Assembly (NCBI RefSeq): GCF_021130785.1
Contig: NC_060214.1
Location: 46,747,001 to 46,811,000, forward strand
From: Homalodisca vitripennis
Lineage: Eukaryota > Arthropoda > Insecta > Hemiptera > Cicadellidae
Length of the DNA: 64,000 bases
Direction of reading: 5' to 3'
The stretch's first letter is position 1. The number at the start of each line of letters is the position of its first letter. The notes under the pieces were generated by a model, which worked only from the letters and a program-made list of their open reading frames with translations, did not search any database and had not been told where the DNA came from. The position numbers and the translations under genes were made by a program. This document shows, piece by piece, positions 29,286-40,243 of this stretch.

Positions 29286-30767
29286 TATTATTTTAACCCT
29301 CACTTCATGGGATTTGGCATACTATTTATGAATATGTTTACTTGGTCTTATAGCTAAGCATTTTAGCAAGGAACTTAGCCAATAAATACAAAATAGTTAC
29401 TTACTGAATAAATAAAATTTCAAAAAACGCAATATATCATGAAGAGATTTAACTTGTAGCATATTAACTCATGAAGGTAAATCATACCTACATATCCAAC
29501 ATAGGAGATTTTAATTTTACTCTTTTTTAATTTTAACTTTAATAAAATCTATATAAATGTACACAAATTTTAGTATTATAAGATCATTTTTGTAGTAATT
29601 GTCATGTTAAATTAAATTTTAGTTTCATAATATATCGATTTTTTATTGAAAGTAGTGTATGAAATATAATATTTAAATGTTACTATATTAGCCCTAAAGT
29701 CTGAGCCGGCCAGGGCTGCGCATTATGTAATGCCTCGTGGCCTTTGGTGATCACTCACACAAGTATCAAGCTCTCCTACGGTAACCACAGTTGAGTAACA
29801 AGAAATCCTATAACAACTCTATTAATAGTATGGAACTGCTAATCCCAATGCTGTAACGTATGCATTTTTTTACAATGTACGGAGCTGTTGGATATCCTCA
29901 TCAATATTCTACATCAACAGTACCTGATGTTTTTCTAGCTTGGGATTAATTCCCTAAGGCTCGAAATCTTTCAGATACGAACATTTTCAGTTAAAATCAC
30001 AATTATTCGGTTATATTTTTCTACAAACGTAACATTATGTTTCTCTAACGAATAAAAATTACAATTCAAATCTGACAGTGAAAGTAGGGTTTCCCAAATA
30101 ATTACAGAAATTATGTTAGTTTATAATCTTTTAGATAATAAACTAATAACTCTATAGATTTTTCATTCGAATTGTACATGCAACAAAATAACCAAATACA
30201 GTTCAACACGCTGTAGTACCAGCTAATCACTGGAGCTGGTTCTAAAAGCTAATTAACTTAATAGCTATACCGCAATAAGCGGTTCCCATTGTAGTAACGT
30301 CACAAAGTACGCGATGACGCCATTCAACCGTGTGTCTGTTGACTGCTGTAACTGCGGTTGTGAAAGCCACACATTTACTGCCGATAGAAACCTCCCCCTA
30401 CCCACAAGTTATTCTCTACGCAACAATATCAGTCAATCATCCGTAGGGATCTGTTAGTATATTTCAAATTGGAGATCTAATCTCAATTCTCGACTGGCTT
30501 CGCAATCAAATCATACAATTGAAATGTAATTTCTGATTCAGTTATATTGTTTCAGTTAGTTGTAATTATGCTGAAATGACAGTGATTAAGGAAGAAAAAT
30601 AGTGTATGTATTATCACACATTAAATTAAGCTGTGTAAATCACAGATAAAATTTAATAATTGCTCTGTAAAAATTCCATAACACTGAAGTTTCTTTGTAA
30701 TTAGCTTAATAGTCTGTATTTAAGTTGAACTTATAAAACTATTGAAATAGTCTAAAATATATAACTA

Positions 30768-30823
30768 GATTTTTCCGGACATTTGCCATCGTTCAGTGAA
30801 ACAAGAAAACAGTAACACTACGT
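30768..30823 (+). repeat. Inverted copy of the PLE 3' end at its 5' border
   Basis: 56 bp, reverse complement of 32815-32870 with one mismatch. It ends immediately before the open reverse transcriptase frame begins (30826), so it marks where reverse transcription or template switching ended. Confidence 0.92.
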
Positions 30824-30825
30824 GA

Positions 30826-32458
30826 AAAGACCCGACTGATTCATTTGAACGCAAAGTAGCAAACACCTTAAGAAAACATAAAGAATTTTTTTCAGATAAA
30901 TTTAGATCTAAATTAACTCCTCACCACTCAAAAATCCCCCATATGTATGGCCTTCCCAAAATCCACAAACCTACCATCCCTCTTCGGCCCATCATTAGTT
31001 CTCGTGATTCACCTTGCAGGGAATTGTCTAAAGTCCTCTTGGACATCTTAACGCCATTGGTAGGAAAAACTGACTCTTTCATCAAAAATTCCAGGGATTT
31101 CGTAGAGAAGTCAAAATCCCTAAAGTTGACTGAAACTGACAAACTGGTAAGTTTTGATGTCGAAAGTCTATTTACAAATGTACCAGTTCCAGAAACTCTC
31201 GGAATTATTAAATCACGTCTCAAAGAAGACCAAACATTAAAGGATAGAACTAAACTTCCCGTGCCAGTAATTATGGAACTGTTAGAACTATGCACTCAAT
31301 GCAATTATTTTGAGTTAGAGGGTAAAATTTACCGTCAAGATGAGGGGATGGCAATGGGTTCTCCACTGTCTCCTATTTTCGCCAATATCTTTATGGAGGA
31401 ATTCGAGCGAAAAGCTTTGGCTTCAGCTCAGTTCAAACCGAAGATTTCGTGGAGGTATGTGGATGATACCTTTGTTATTTTTTCTCATGGAGACATTGAA
31501 TTAAATAATTTTTTGAATCACATTAATAGTATTTCTCCTTCCATCCGCCTCACAATGGAAGTGGAAGTCCAAAACAAGCTTCCCTTTTTGGATGTGTGTG
31601 TATTAAGAGATAGGGATGTCCTTAAGACAACTGTTTTTCGAAAGATAACACACACAGGAAAATATTTAAATTATCAATCCAACCATCAAAAATCTGTCAA
31701 AGAAGGAGTACCCTACTCGTTGTTTGATAGAGCAAAGAGCTTGTGCTCAGATAAAGATGGACTAAAAGAAGAATTTAAGAAAATTGAATCGGATCTCAGA
31801 AGCAATGGGTACCCTCAATTAGTAATTAATAAGTGCAAACGAACCAGAAGAATCATTCCTGAGTCAGAAAAACAGATTTGTGATAAATTTGCGTTTATGT
31901 CAATCCCTTATGTGCCGGGATTATCGGAGAAAATTAGAAGAGTAGGTAGAAAGTACAACATTAGAACCGCGTTTAAAAACACACAACACTCTTAGACAAA
32001 GTCTCGTAAAAACAAAACCAAAAAATGGCACACAGGATTCCAAAAACTGTGTTTACAGTATAAAATGTAGCTGCAATAGGGAATACATAGGCGAGACAAA
32101 AAGACCACTAAACGTAAGGATAAAAGAACACAAAGAAAACACGAGAAAGGGTTTCACAGAAAAGTCAAAAATTGCACACCATTGTTGGTCCGAAGACCAT
32201 CATATGAATTGGGATGAAGCCCACATAATACATCGGGAACCACATTTCTTCAAAAGGAAATTAATTGAGGCAACATACATTAAATTGGCAGACCAACCAA
32301 TCAGTCAACCATCAGTCGAGATTAGGCCGCTTTGGTTGCCAATTCTAAAAAATGAACTAAAGAGAAAACCAAAAGTATCAAACGGATCGGATATTTGTAA
32401 TAAACCAATGCGGAGTCACAATATGGTTTTAAGAAGTTCATCTCGCATGAACCAATAA
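30826..32458 (+). pseudogene. PLE polyprotein relic: reverse transcriptase + GIY-YIG endonuclease
   Basis: The frame is open from 30826 to 31995. It begins with KDPTDSFERKV, an internal part of the family, so the N-terminus is lost; the first ATG (30943) is not a natural start. RT landmarks, numbered from that ATG, are GLPKIHKP (3-10), motif A FDVESLFTNVP (D72), MAMGSPLSPIFANIF (136-150) and the catalytic YVDD (172-175). After a one-base frame change between about 31970 and 31995, the reading continues to 32458. It starts with CVYSIKCSCNREYIGETKR (from 32048), the GIY-YIG endonuclease motif with the CxC spacing typical of PLEs, followed by RIKEH. In active elements the RT copies the RNA at the nick made by GIY-YIG. 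Apart from the truncation and one frameshift the sequence is well preserved. Confidence 0.92.
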
Positions 32459-32500
32459 TAACGAAAGGGCCCATTCCTGTTCCCCTTCCCTTGTATTTCC

Positions 32501-32585
32501 GCCATCTTGTTTTAGCCAGCCGTCACGATTGCCATTGGCTAGTCCCTCTGGTCAGTCGTAGGTGGTCAGTAGACGAGTGAAGACG
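32501..32585 (+). promoter_or_regulatory. Promoter-like cluster in the PLE 3' region
   Basis: In order: GCCATCTTG (YY1/Pho-like, 32501-32509), an inverted CCAAT box ATTGGCT (32534-32540), an arthropod initiator TCAGT (32552-32556, A+1 at 32554) and AGACG at 32581-32585. AGACG fits the DPE consensus exactly at +28 to +32. There is no TATA box, as expected for Inr/DPE promoters. In PLEs the tail region of one copy can act as the leader of the next, so a promoter here is plausible. Function is inferred from spacing only. Confidence 0.4.
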
Positions 32586-32783
32586 CATTGTGACCTGTAT
32601 TCCGTAGTTTAGTTTTAATGATTAGTGTTTTGTATAGTTTTGTATTAAGTGCATGTCTTTAGTGTTAGTGAAGTTGACAACAACATGTAGGTTGTGATTC
32701 CTGACTTAGGCGTGCCACAACGCTTTAGTAAGATTTGTTTATTTTAACTTAGTTTGTAATTATGTATTAGGTTAGTTCTTTAC

Positions 32784-32816
32784 CTGAAGAAGAGATCAGA
32801 TTGCAGATCTCGAAAC
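32784..32816 (+). ncRNA. Hammerhead-like core in the PLE terminal region
   Basis: CTGAAGA (32784-32790) fits the hammerhead CUGANGA box. A perfect 6-bp stem GAGATC/GATCTC (32792-32797 and 32806-32811) follows after one extra A, then GAAAC (32812-32816). Many PLEs are known to carry hammerhead motifs in their terminal repeats. Against function: one unpaired base sits between the core and stem II, helix III would be only about two pairs, and no good helix I was found. It may be a degenerate or dimer-dependent form. Confidence 0.4.
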
Positions 32817-32870
32817 GTAGTGTTACTGTTTTCTTGTTTCACTGAACGATGGCAAATGTTCGGAAAAATC
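32815..32870 (+). repeat. 3' terminal segment of the PLE (inverted at 5' border)
   Basis: 56 bp, reverse complement of 30768-30823. It starts within the GAAAC box of the hammerhead-like core and ends at GGAAAAATC. Confidence 0.92.
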
Positions 32871-34571
32871 CTGTTTCCTTCACAATCCTTCCATCGTCAA
32901 AAATAACCTTTAAACAAAGAATATATAACTATTTGAGTAAAACACGTAAAGTTAAATTAAACCATTGCATTAACCATTACATTATAAAACATATATTAAG
33001 TTATTACTATACCACTATAAAAGTTTAAAAATATTTATTTTTCTCGTAAAAAAAATACTAAATATATAACAGAAGGGTTTAATTATTGTGACACACTAAT
33101 AAACGTGTACATACGGCTGGATATGCATAATCCGTACAGTGTATGTATATTTTAAAACTAATATTACAACGTATAGTACATAAATTTCAAGTATCTTATT
33201 GTTAAGTCTACGATTATATAAATACAAATTGCCTAATATCGCATGTAAATATTGTGAATATACAAATAAATACTTTGCGAAAAGAATATTTATATTTTAA
33301 GGAGAATAATTCTGCCACTGGCAAACGCGATATTTAGTGATTTAGTTACATTTCAGATAGCATCGATCGATTTTAAGTCTGCAACACAACTAACGAGTTG
33401 TTGTCGCGTCTTAAAAACATGCGTAAAACGTGTTGTTATTAATACGAATAAAAATAGAAATGTCCTTTTTACTAATATCTTTCTTCCATATTTTTTTTTT
33501 GGGGGGGAATTAACTATTTTCTAATTAGCAACTATTTTTATGACTCGTGAACTGCAGCAGCTGCGTATATATGACATATTAACTGGACCACATAGTTATT
33601 TTTATTGTACTAATCATATGTTGTTCCTTACACATTTTACGAGTAGTAAGTGTACCTTTTAGTCTTGTTTAGAACGATTGTTGTGTTGAGCTATAACAGA
33701 ATTTCACAACAATAGGCCGTAATTTTGAAGTGGCTTTAAGAATATAAAATGTTTTAATACCATTTATTTTGCATTACTATAATCTTGAGCTGAAATTATT
33801 GGAAAAGAATTAGTATCTAGACTGTATCAGCAAATAAGAAAATTTACATTTTGCCAAGTTGCGATTCCAGCTATCTTTAGTTGTGCTTCTAATTTTTCTA
33901 CCATCATATATATTTACCATTTTCTAATAAATAATAAATATTATGTTTTACTCTCTTTATGTTTATAGATAATTTTCTATTAGCATTTAAAATGTTTTAC
34001 ATTTAAACCATGACTTCATTTTGTTGTTGCTCATTACACTTTTGTGATTGAATTCAGAATACTAATATACAGCTCACTTTAAAGGAAACCATTCCATGAA
34101 AATTTCTGAATATAATATAATTAATTTATAATGTAGATGTGGCAATAACAAATTTTTAAAAAATATATTTTTAAGTACAAGAAATAATCCGTCACAGAGA
34201 AACATTTTACCGCCAATTGTAGGGTTTAGTATTATTATGTCGACCTCAATTACAATTAATTCTAAACATATTTCTGAGCCAATACCATCTGCCAAAAATA
34301 CTTACATTCTTCGTATTAAGGAGTACCTCCATATTTTGACCCCAAATAATTCGGGAAGTAGATTTAACAAACAAAAAGACACCAAAAATTTAATCAGGTC
34401 AAATATCAAGTTGTGTCTTACATAACATCTATCAATATCTCTCTTAAAAGCTTTTGAAAAAAGGTATGTACAATACAAATCTTCACAAAGTTTTGTTGCA
34501 TTACAGCATATTGACCTGTCGTATTTGTTGTACATTCTTAGTGAATGTGTTTTTTCACCTTTATAAAACAA
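32871..34571. other. AT-rich region with no supported gene
   Basis: About 1.7 kb between the PLE and the Helitron 3' end. It contains only short unrelated frames, homopolymer runs and a short T-then-G run near 33492-33507. Nothing functional was recognised. Confidence 0.6.
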
Positions 34572-34600
34572 CTAGCAGAATACCCGTGCTTCGCTACGGG
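34572..34600 (-). terminator. Helitron 3' terminus: hairpin plus CTAG
   Basis: On the minus strand a stem CCCGT/ACGGG with inner GC/GC pairs (34583-34600) is followed by TATTCTG and CTAG (34572-34575). In Helitrons this hairpin signals the end of strand transfer by Rep. One A is bulged in the stem. Confidence 0.93.
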
Positions 34601-37600
34601 AAAATTATTGATGAATCTTAGTGCAGGATTTCAGGAGTTCTATAAATGCAAATTAATTATATGAGTTTTCATATTATTAACTCGCCGTTTTTATCATTAC
34701 TTTTGCTTCAATGTTTTCAACTCTTCCTTTTTAAATTTTCTTGTACTGATTTTACCTAACTCAATACTTTAACAGTCACTGGATTATATCACAACAGTTA
34801 TTAAATCATAAGCTGGATTGCTTTACGGAACTTACAATTCTTCTTTGTAGACAACATTATTTTTTTTCCACGAGGCTGAAGAATAGTTAAACTATCGGCA
34901 GAGCTAACTCGTGAGCAAGCGACATATAACTGGCCATGACAGAAGCAGTCTTCCCTTAGATCAACACCAGCCATTTTTAAAGACTGCCCTTGCGATTTAT
35001 TTATCGTCATAGCAAAGCAGAGTTTGACAGGGAACTGTTGTCTTTTAAACTGAAAATGGTAATCCGATGGAATTAAGGGAATGCGTGGGATAAAAACCTC
35101 TCCCCCTGGCCCATCCAGTGTATATTACGGCTTGTATACGTGTCTGCGCAACGCTTTGATTTGTAGCCTAGTTCCGTTGCAGAGCTTAGATGGAACCAGG
35201 TTCCTAAGCAAAATGATTGGAGCTCCAACTTTGAGGTAAAGATGATGTGTTGGAATGCCTGGAGGATTAAGCGTGTGTAAGAACTCTACTGGGTAGTGTA
35301 CCGCATCTTCTATTTCCACCACAGAGTCCACCGACTGGTAATGGACAATCTCAGATGGCAGTTTTTCCAACAATAGGTTATTAATACTTTCAACAGTGTC
35401 ATTTTTATGTGTAAAGATAGCTCTTTATTTAAACCAAAACAAGTCTTTTAATTCGACATTTTTTTAAATCTGCATAAATCTTTTCAATCAATATTTGCAA
35501 AACCCCTACCACTTCACACAAATCCTTTGGAATATTGACTTCGTCATTTTCTTCAGGCAAATTTCCATTACCTATCTCTAAAAGTAAACTTGAAACCTCG
35601 CCTGCCTTTAAACTGCCTTTAAGATGAACCCTCATATTGATTTTCAAGAAACAAACTTGGACTTTAGGCCAAAGAACTGATCTCTTCACACAGGTTTTTA
35701 CTTCATCAGCTCGAGTTCCTCTTGGTACAACAGGCAAAGTCTGTCTGAAGTCTCCAGCCATTAAAAGCGTAACTCCACCCATAAGTTTTCTGTTACATCT
35801 GATGTCCTGAAGAGTCCTATCTAAAGCTTCAATTGCTCTCTTGTAGGCCATTGTGCACTCGTCCCAAATAATCAGTTTACACTCTTGAGAACCTCCGCTA
35901 TGTCGCTTTGTTTCGATATATTACATAGTGGAGTTTCAGAGTGGTTTAAGTTTAAAGGCAGTTTGAAGGCAGAGTGAGCTGGCTTCCCTCCTTCCAACAA
36001 CGTCGCAGCTATACCTGTCGAAGCGACGGCAATAGCGATGTTTTTATCTTTCCTAACAGTGGCCAGAATTAAATCAATTAAAAATGTTTTTCCTGTACCT
36101 CCTGGTGCGTTAAGAAAGAACAGTCTTCCAGCTTCCGTCTCAACGCTAACCATTATTTCATCATATACAATTTTCTGCTCTTCGTTTAGTTTTGGAATGT
36201 TTTCGGTGACAAACTCAGATAAATGCATAATTTTGTAACTCAGTTCTCTTAAGTGCTCGCGGTTTAATGTAGAACTGTCGGAAAGTGGACTTGGAGAAGG
36301 AAGACCGAACTGCTCAAGTGTTAGGTGAGAAATTGAGGTCACCAAGTGTTCTAGTGAGAGTAGACATTTGTTGTAAAAGACGTTGTCTGATTCAAGTTGT
36401 ACACCTGTACGTTCACGTTCTACTCGTCTCTTGAAATCCTCTGACATACTATAATTGTGTTTCTCCCAGAGCACCAAGGGGTTCGATACTTAGCAAAACA
36501 CCAAAAATTACTGCAAAAAGTTCTCTTATTTTTTTAGGTGACTCTGACACAGCAGCTTCTTCCAAAGTGATGTCCCAATGATAATCATCTTCAAGTAAAC
36601 ATAACGCTCTGCACGCAGACTTGTAAGTAGAATGAACAATGCCAGATACCCTCTTAAGAACATCGAACTTCGTAAGCCCTTTAACTTCATGAAGAAGAAA
36701 GCGAAGAGAGTAGCATTCTACATTGTTAGGGTGTACAGTGTAAACCCTACCAAGGACATGATCTTTTTTCACTCCTGGATGTTCTGGAACGGCTTTACCT
36801 TGTTTTCGACGACTAAACTTGTTATTTTTCCAGGTGTAGTAAGCAGGTAATCCATTGAAGGTTAAGGTTCTGGCAAAATTGTCGGATTTGCAAAGTTCAA
36901 AATATCCCAGAAGTGTGGTTTTTGGTGGATTTTGTATTTTTACTTAAGCGTTTTCGGGATTAAAATAAATTCTCTCACCATTTTCAAGGTGTACAGCTAA
37001 ATGCATTACGAGAGGATATCGCTCATGGATTGTGAAGCAAAATATACGCCTTGCCGCTTCAGAACTTCTGATGTACCGGCCTGCTTCATAACTGGACACT
37101 TTATCTCTCTCATTTTCCAAAACAAAAGTGGCTTGATCACTGCCCTTGTTTACATATTTGCAAATGTACTTTATAGACTTGACAGAATTACACAGCTCGA
37201 CGTTAATATGTGCTAGAAAGGTACGTGTCAGAACAGGATTATACGGCACAACCCACCGACTGTCTAGGTCTACCCCGTTTATGTTGACTGGAAAACCACC
37301 ACCAGCAGGGGACCTTCGGCGGTACTGGGGGTAGCCATCGTCAGCAGTTTGTGTTTCTTTGCACAAGGGACGCGGGTACCTTTTGGAGCATGTGCCATTA
37401 ACCATGCAAGGCGAGTTCCTGTTCAAGTTTCCACAAGGGCCGTGAATCATTGTAGATTTAACAATTTCAAATAGATCAGGGTCCGTTTCAGGATCAGGAA
37501 CCTCAGCACTAATGACACTGACAGTTTGGTCGGCCATGATCCTATCTTGCAGCCACAATAAAATGTGCACATGCGGCAAACCACGCTTCTGACATTCTAT

Positions 37601-38784
37601 AGTATACATGTAACACCTACTCCGGCCAAAAATGGAACCTTTGGTTAAAAGATTAATAAGTTTTTTTTACTTTTAAATTGAACACTCGGGCTATGATGTC
37701 ATGCATATCTTGAGATTTTTGACCGTCCTTCAATGCAGCTCCAATCTCAGTCCATTTTGGGTTACACGTAAATGTGATAAACAAATCAGGACGACCGTAG
37801 TGACGAACATATGGCATGGCGTCCTGCGTTCTCTCATGCATATAGCGCGGTCCACCAGTAAAACTGGATGGCAACACGACTCTCTGACCTATATCTGATG
37901 CGATACCATCCCCCTTACACATGGCATCTTTAAGATGGACATAGTTTTTGGCTCTCAGCTTACCATGGTTAAATCTTATAAAATTCAGCCTTTCCGTTTC
38001 AATTTTTGCGCACATATCTACCAAATACTGGTTGAAAAGGCTACGGTACAGCAATAAGTATTTTCATCACCTTGTTTTTCCATTATTTTGTAAGCATAAA
38101 AGTCTGAAGCTGATATAGTTTTCTTGAGAGGTAAGTTAGATGTCGGATCACGTTGTGGAATGTTGATAGAGTAACTGTCTTCTCCACGACAGAACACAAG
38201 AGGGTATTGGAGAGCGTCTTAAGATCGATGCGTTTCGCTTATCCGCACCAATTGTGTGTTTCTGCTGTAAAGAATTATGTCTCTCTTATCAAACTCCTGG
38301 CCAACAATAACTACCTCACTTGTTGCTGGCGTGTTGAAGAGACCTTTATGTTCACCTGAAGGTTTCCTATCTGCACGAATAACCACTTTGAATTCTTGAC
38401 CCTCCGGCACATTTTCTATTGCTGTTTTAAAATCTCGTATATAAGGATTGTTATCATGCAGACATTTTTTAAGTTGACTAACCAACGGAGGCTTAAGTAC
38501 ATTAAAGAGATTGGACCTAATTTCTTTTTCTTTTTCGTCGTTCCCAACAAAGTAAATTTGTAAAAATGAGGGGTTTTGTTGGAGGGGAGGTAGCAGACTT
38601 CCTATTCTATGGTAAACTTACCCTTGTACCTTAAAAGTTGGCATAACATTTCCTTCGTGCACCTCTTTGGCTCCAAATGACGTCACTTGGAAACAGCTGT
38701 TATACTTTCTGATATTTGATAAAAAAGGTTGAGACTGAGGATAGTTGTTGGTGAGAAGACTATAGAGAGGTTCGGGAGGCTGTT

Positions 38785-39414
38785 GAATAGACGAAAGATG
38801 AAATTTATTATTGCTACAGCATAAGCCAGGACTCTCATCTTTCCACTTTTTGCGTGGCACCACTTGCATTCAATGTAGTGACCAAGAGAAACAACCTTGT
38901 CATTACTATAGTCAACACACCGATAATATTTAAACCCAGATAAAGATTTTTATTTCCATGGTATCAACTGCCTCTTCTGATTATACCTTCGAATAGCTTC
39001 CTGGTTTACTTCAGTGTGTGTGCTTCCATATCTTGCTACCGAACCTCTATGAACATGAGGGTTGTTTTCAGTATAGGTTTTTACAGCCTCCCTATGGACT
39101 GAATAGACGAAAGATGAACTTTATTATTGCTACAGCATAAGCCAGGGCTCTCATCTTTCCACTTTTTTTGCGTGGCACCACTTGCATTCAATGTAGTGAC
39201 CAAGAGAATCAACCTTGTCATTACTATAGTCAACACATCGATAATATTTAAACCCAGATAAAGATTTTGATTTCCATGGTATCAACTGCCTCTTCTGATT
39301 ATACCTTCGAACAGCTTCCTGGTTTACTTCAGTGTGTGTGCTTGCATATCTTACTACCGAACCTCTATGAACATAAGGGTTGTTTTCAGTATAGGTTTTT
39401 ACAGCCTCCCTATG
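38785..39414. repeat. 312/314-bp tandem duplication in the Helitron gene
   Basis: 38785-39096 recurs at 39101-39414 (period 316) with few differences. Both begin GAATAGACGAAAGATGAA and end CCTCCCTATG. The duplicated segment covers the KWKDESPGLCC motif and part of the repeat array, so the gene has two copies of that part. Only the copy nearer 38785 is continuous with the downstream N-terminal domain. Confidence 0.93.
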
Positions 39415-39783
39415 AATTTCAGGGTTATTTTTATTGTACTTTTTCTTACCCTCTCTGTTAATTTCAGGATTATTTTTATTGTATTTTTTGACAGCTTCTC
39501 TGTTAATCTTAGTATTATTTTTAGTGTAGTTTTAGACAGCCTCTCTGTTAATTTCCGGATTATTTTTAGTGTATTTTTTGACAGCTTTTCTGTTAATCTC
39601 AGGATTATTTTTATTATATTTTTTACAGCTTCTGTGTTAATTTCAAGATTGTGTGTGTTATATTTTTTCAAAGCCTTTCTGTTAATATCAGGATTTTTGT
39701 TGTTGTACTTTCTCACAGCCTCTCTGTTCACTTCAGGACATCTTTTGTTGTGCAATCTTATAGACTCCCTATTTTTTTGCCCT
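39380..39783 (-). repeat. Array of 45-bp units coding a 15-residue repeat
   Basis: About nine units start at regular 45-bp steps (39425, 39470, 39515, 39560, 39605, 39649, 39694, 39739). They encode variants of NPEINREAVKKYNKN on the minus strand. The unit at 39605 is 44 bp long, so it shifts the frame; the unit at 39515 has a stop. The units are charged and likely helical. They form an N-terminal repeat region of the Helitron protein, of unknown function. Confidence 0.9.
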
Positions 39784-39920
39784 TTTATTCTATCATTAAC
39801 TATAGAACGTCGATTTTTCCTCCTTTTCTTCCTAATACCTGAATCAACTGCTGTCATCTCAGAAGACGAAGAAGAAATTAGATCAGTGGACGTCACGATC
39901 AAATCGCGTTTAGCAGATTG

Positions 39921-40172
39921 TAACAAATACATCAGTGGAATATCGTCGTCAGATTGGTCCTGAGCAGTTTGTTCAATAATCTTTGAGTTTTCAGAAACAA
40001 GCGGAGGGCATGTGGCCTAGTTAGCAACAGCTGTTGAAGCAGCAGGTAACAAATACATCAGTGGAATATCGTCGTCAGATTGGTCCTGAGCAGTTTGTTC
40101 AATAACCTTTGAGTTTTGAGAACCAAGCGGAGGGCATGTGGCCTGGTTAGCAAAATCTGTTGAAGCAGCAGG
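39921..40172. repeat. 126-bp in-frame tandem duplication
   Basis: 39921-40046 and 40047-40172 are adjacent near-identical units (42 codons each) in the N-terminal part of the Helitron protein. They encode the acidic stretch QSDDDIPLMYLL. The two units differ at one codon as CAG versus TAG, which creates the stop at 40019-40017. A C-to-T nonsense change after the duplication is the simplest reading. Confidence 0.92.
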
Positions 40173-40243
40173 ATTATGTCGAGGACAAAGAGGTTCAAAG
40201 TGGGCACTCAACATTTAAATCGAAGTATGGGCTTTCCCTGCTC

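Larger units (their letters stand above)
30768..32870 (+). mobile_element. Penelope-like retroelement, 5'-truncated, inactive
   Basis: Encodes a PLE reverse transcriptase followed by a GIY-YIG endonuclease, the domain order specific to Penelope-like elements. The N-terminal part of the polyprotein is missing. The 5' border is a 56-bp inverted copy of the element's own 3' end (30768-30823 against 32815-32870, one mismatch by eye). This is a terminal inversion of the kind known in PLE insertions. One frameshift separates the two domains. No clear target duplication was seen outside the inverted copies. The outer borders are set by the limits of the inverted repeat and could be off by some bases. 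Confidence 0.9.
34801..40214 (-). pseudogene. Helitron Rep/helicase polyprotein, multiply broken
   Basis: From MLSAHFEPLCPRHN at 40214 the reading can be followed to the stop at 34801. Regions in order: a 126-bp in-frame duplication; an array of 15-residue repeats; a Cys-containing segment (KWKDESPGLCC, 38840-38800); the Helitron N-terminal domain (to 37653); the Rep nuclease with HUH motif GLPHVHILLWL near 37580 and catalytic-type YICKYVNKG near 37160; and a Pif1-like helicase with GGTGKT (about 36100-36085), ASTGIAATLLEGG, WDECTM (near 35850), MAGDFRQTLPVV, AMTINKSQGQS and YVACSRVSS (about 34930). In-frame stops lie at 40019-40017, 39534-39532, 38620-38618, 38221-38219, 36946-36944 and 35127-35125. 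Frame changes occur near 39605-39648, 38055, 37661-37668 (a T8 run), 36475, 35880 and 35400. The wild-type role is nicking, unwinding and rolling-circle copying. The many lesions mean it is not functional. Confidence 0.93.

Noticed and set aside
30921..31295. Minus-strand 124-aa frame
   Set aside because: Shadow of the PLE reverse transcriptase on the opposite strand.
32784..32826. Active classic hammerhead ribozyme
   Set aside because: An extra base before helix II, a helix III of about two pairs and no convincing helix I; kept only as a hammerhead-like motif.
39334..39963. 209-aa plus-strand frame
   Set aside because: It is antisense to the 45-bp repeat array of the Helitron gene; the minus strand carries the recognisable repeat.
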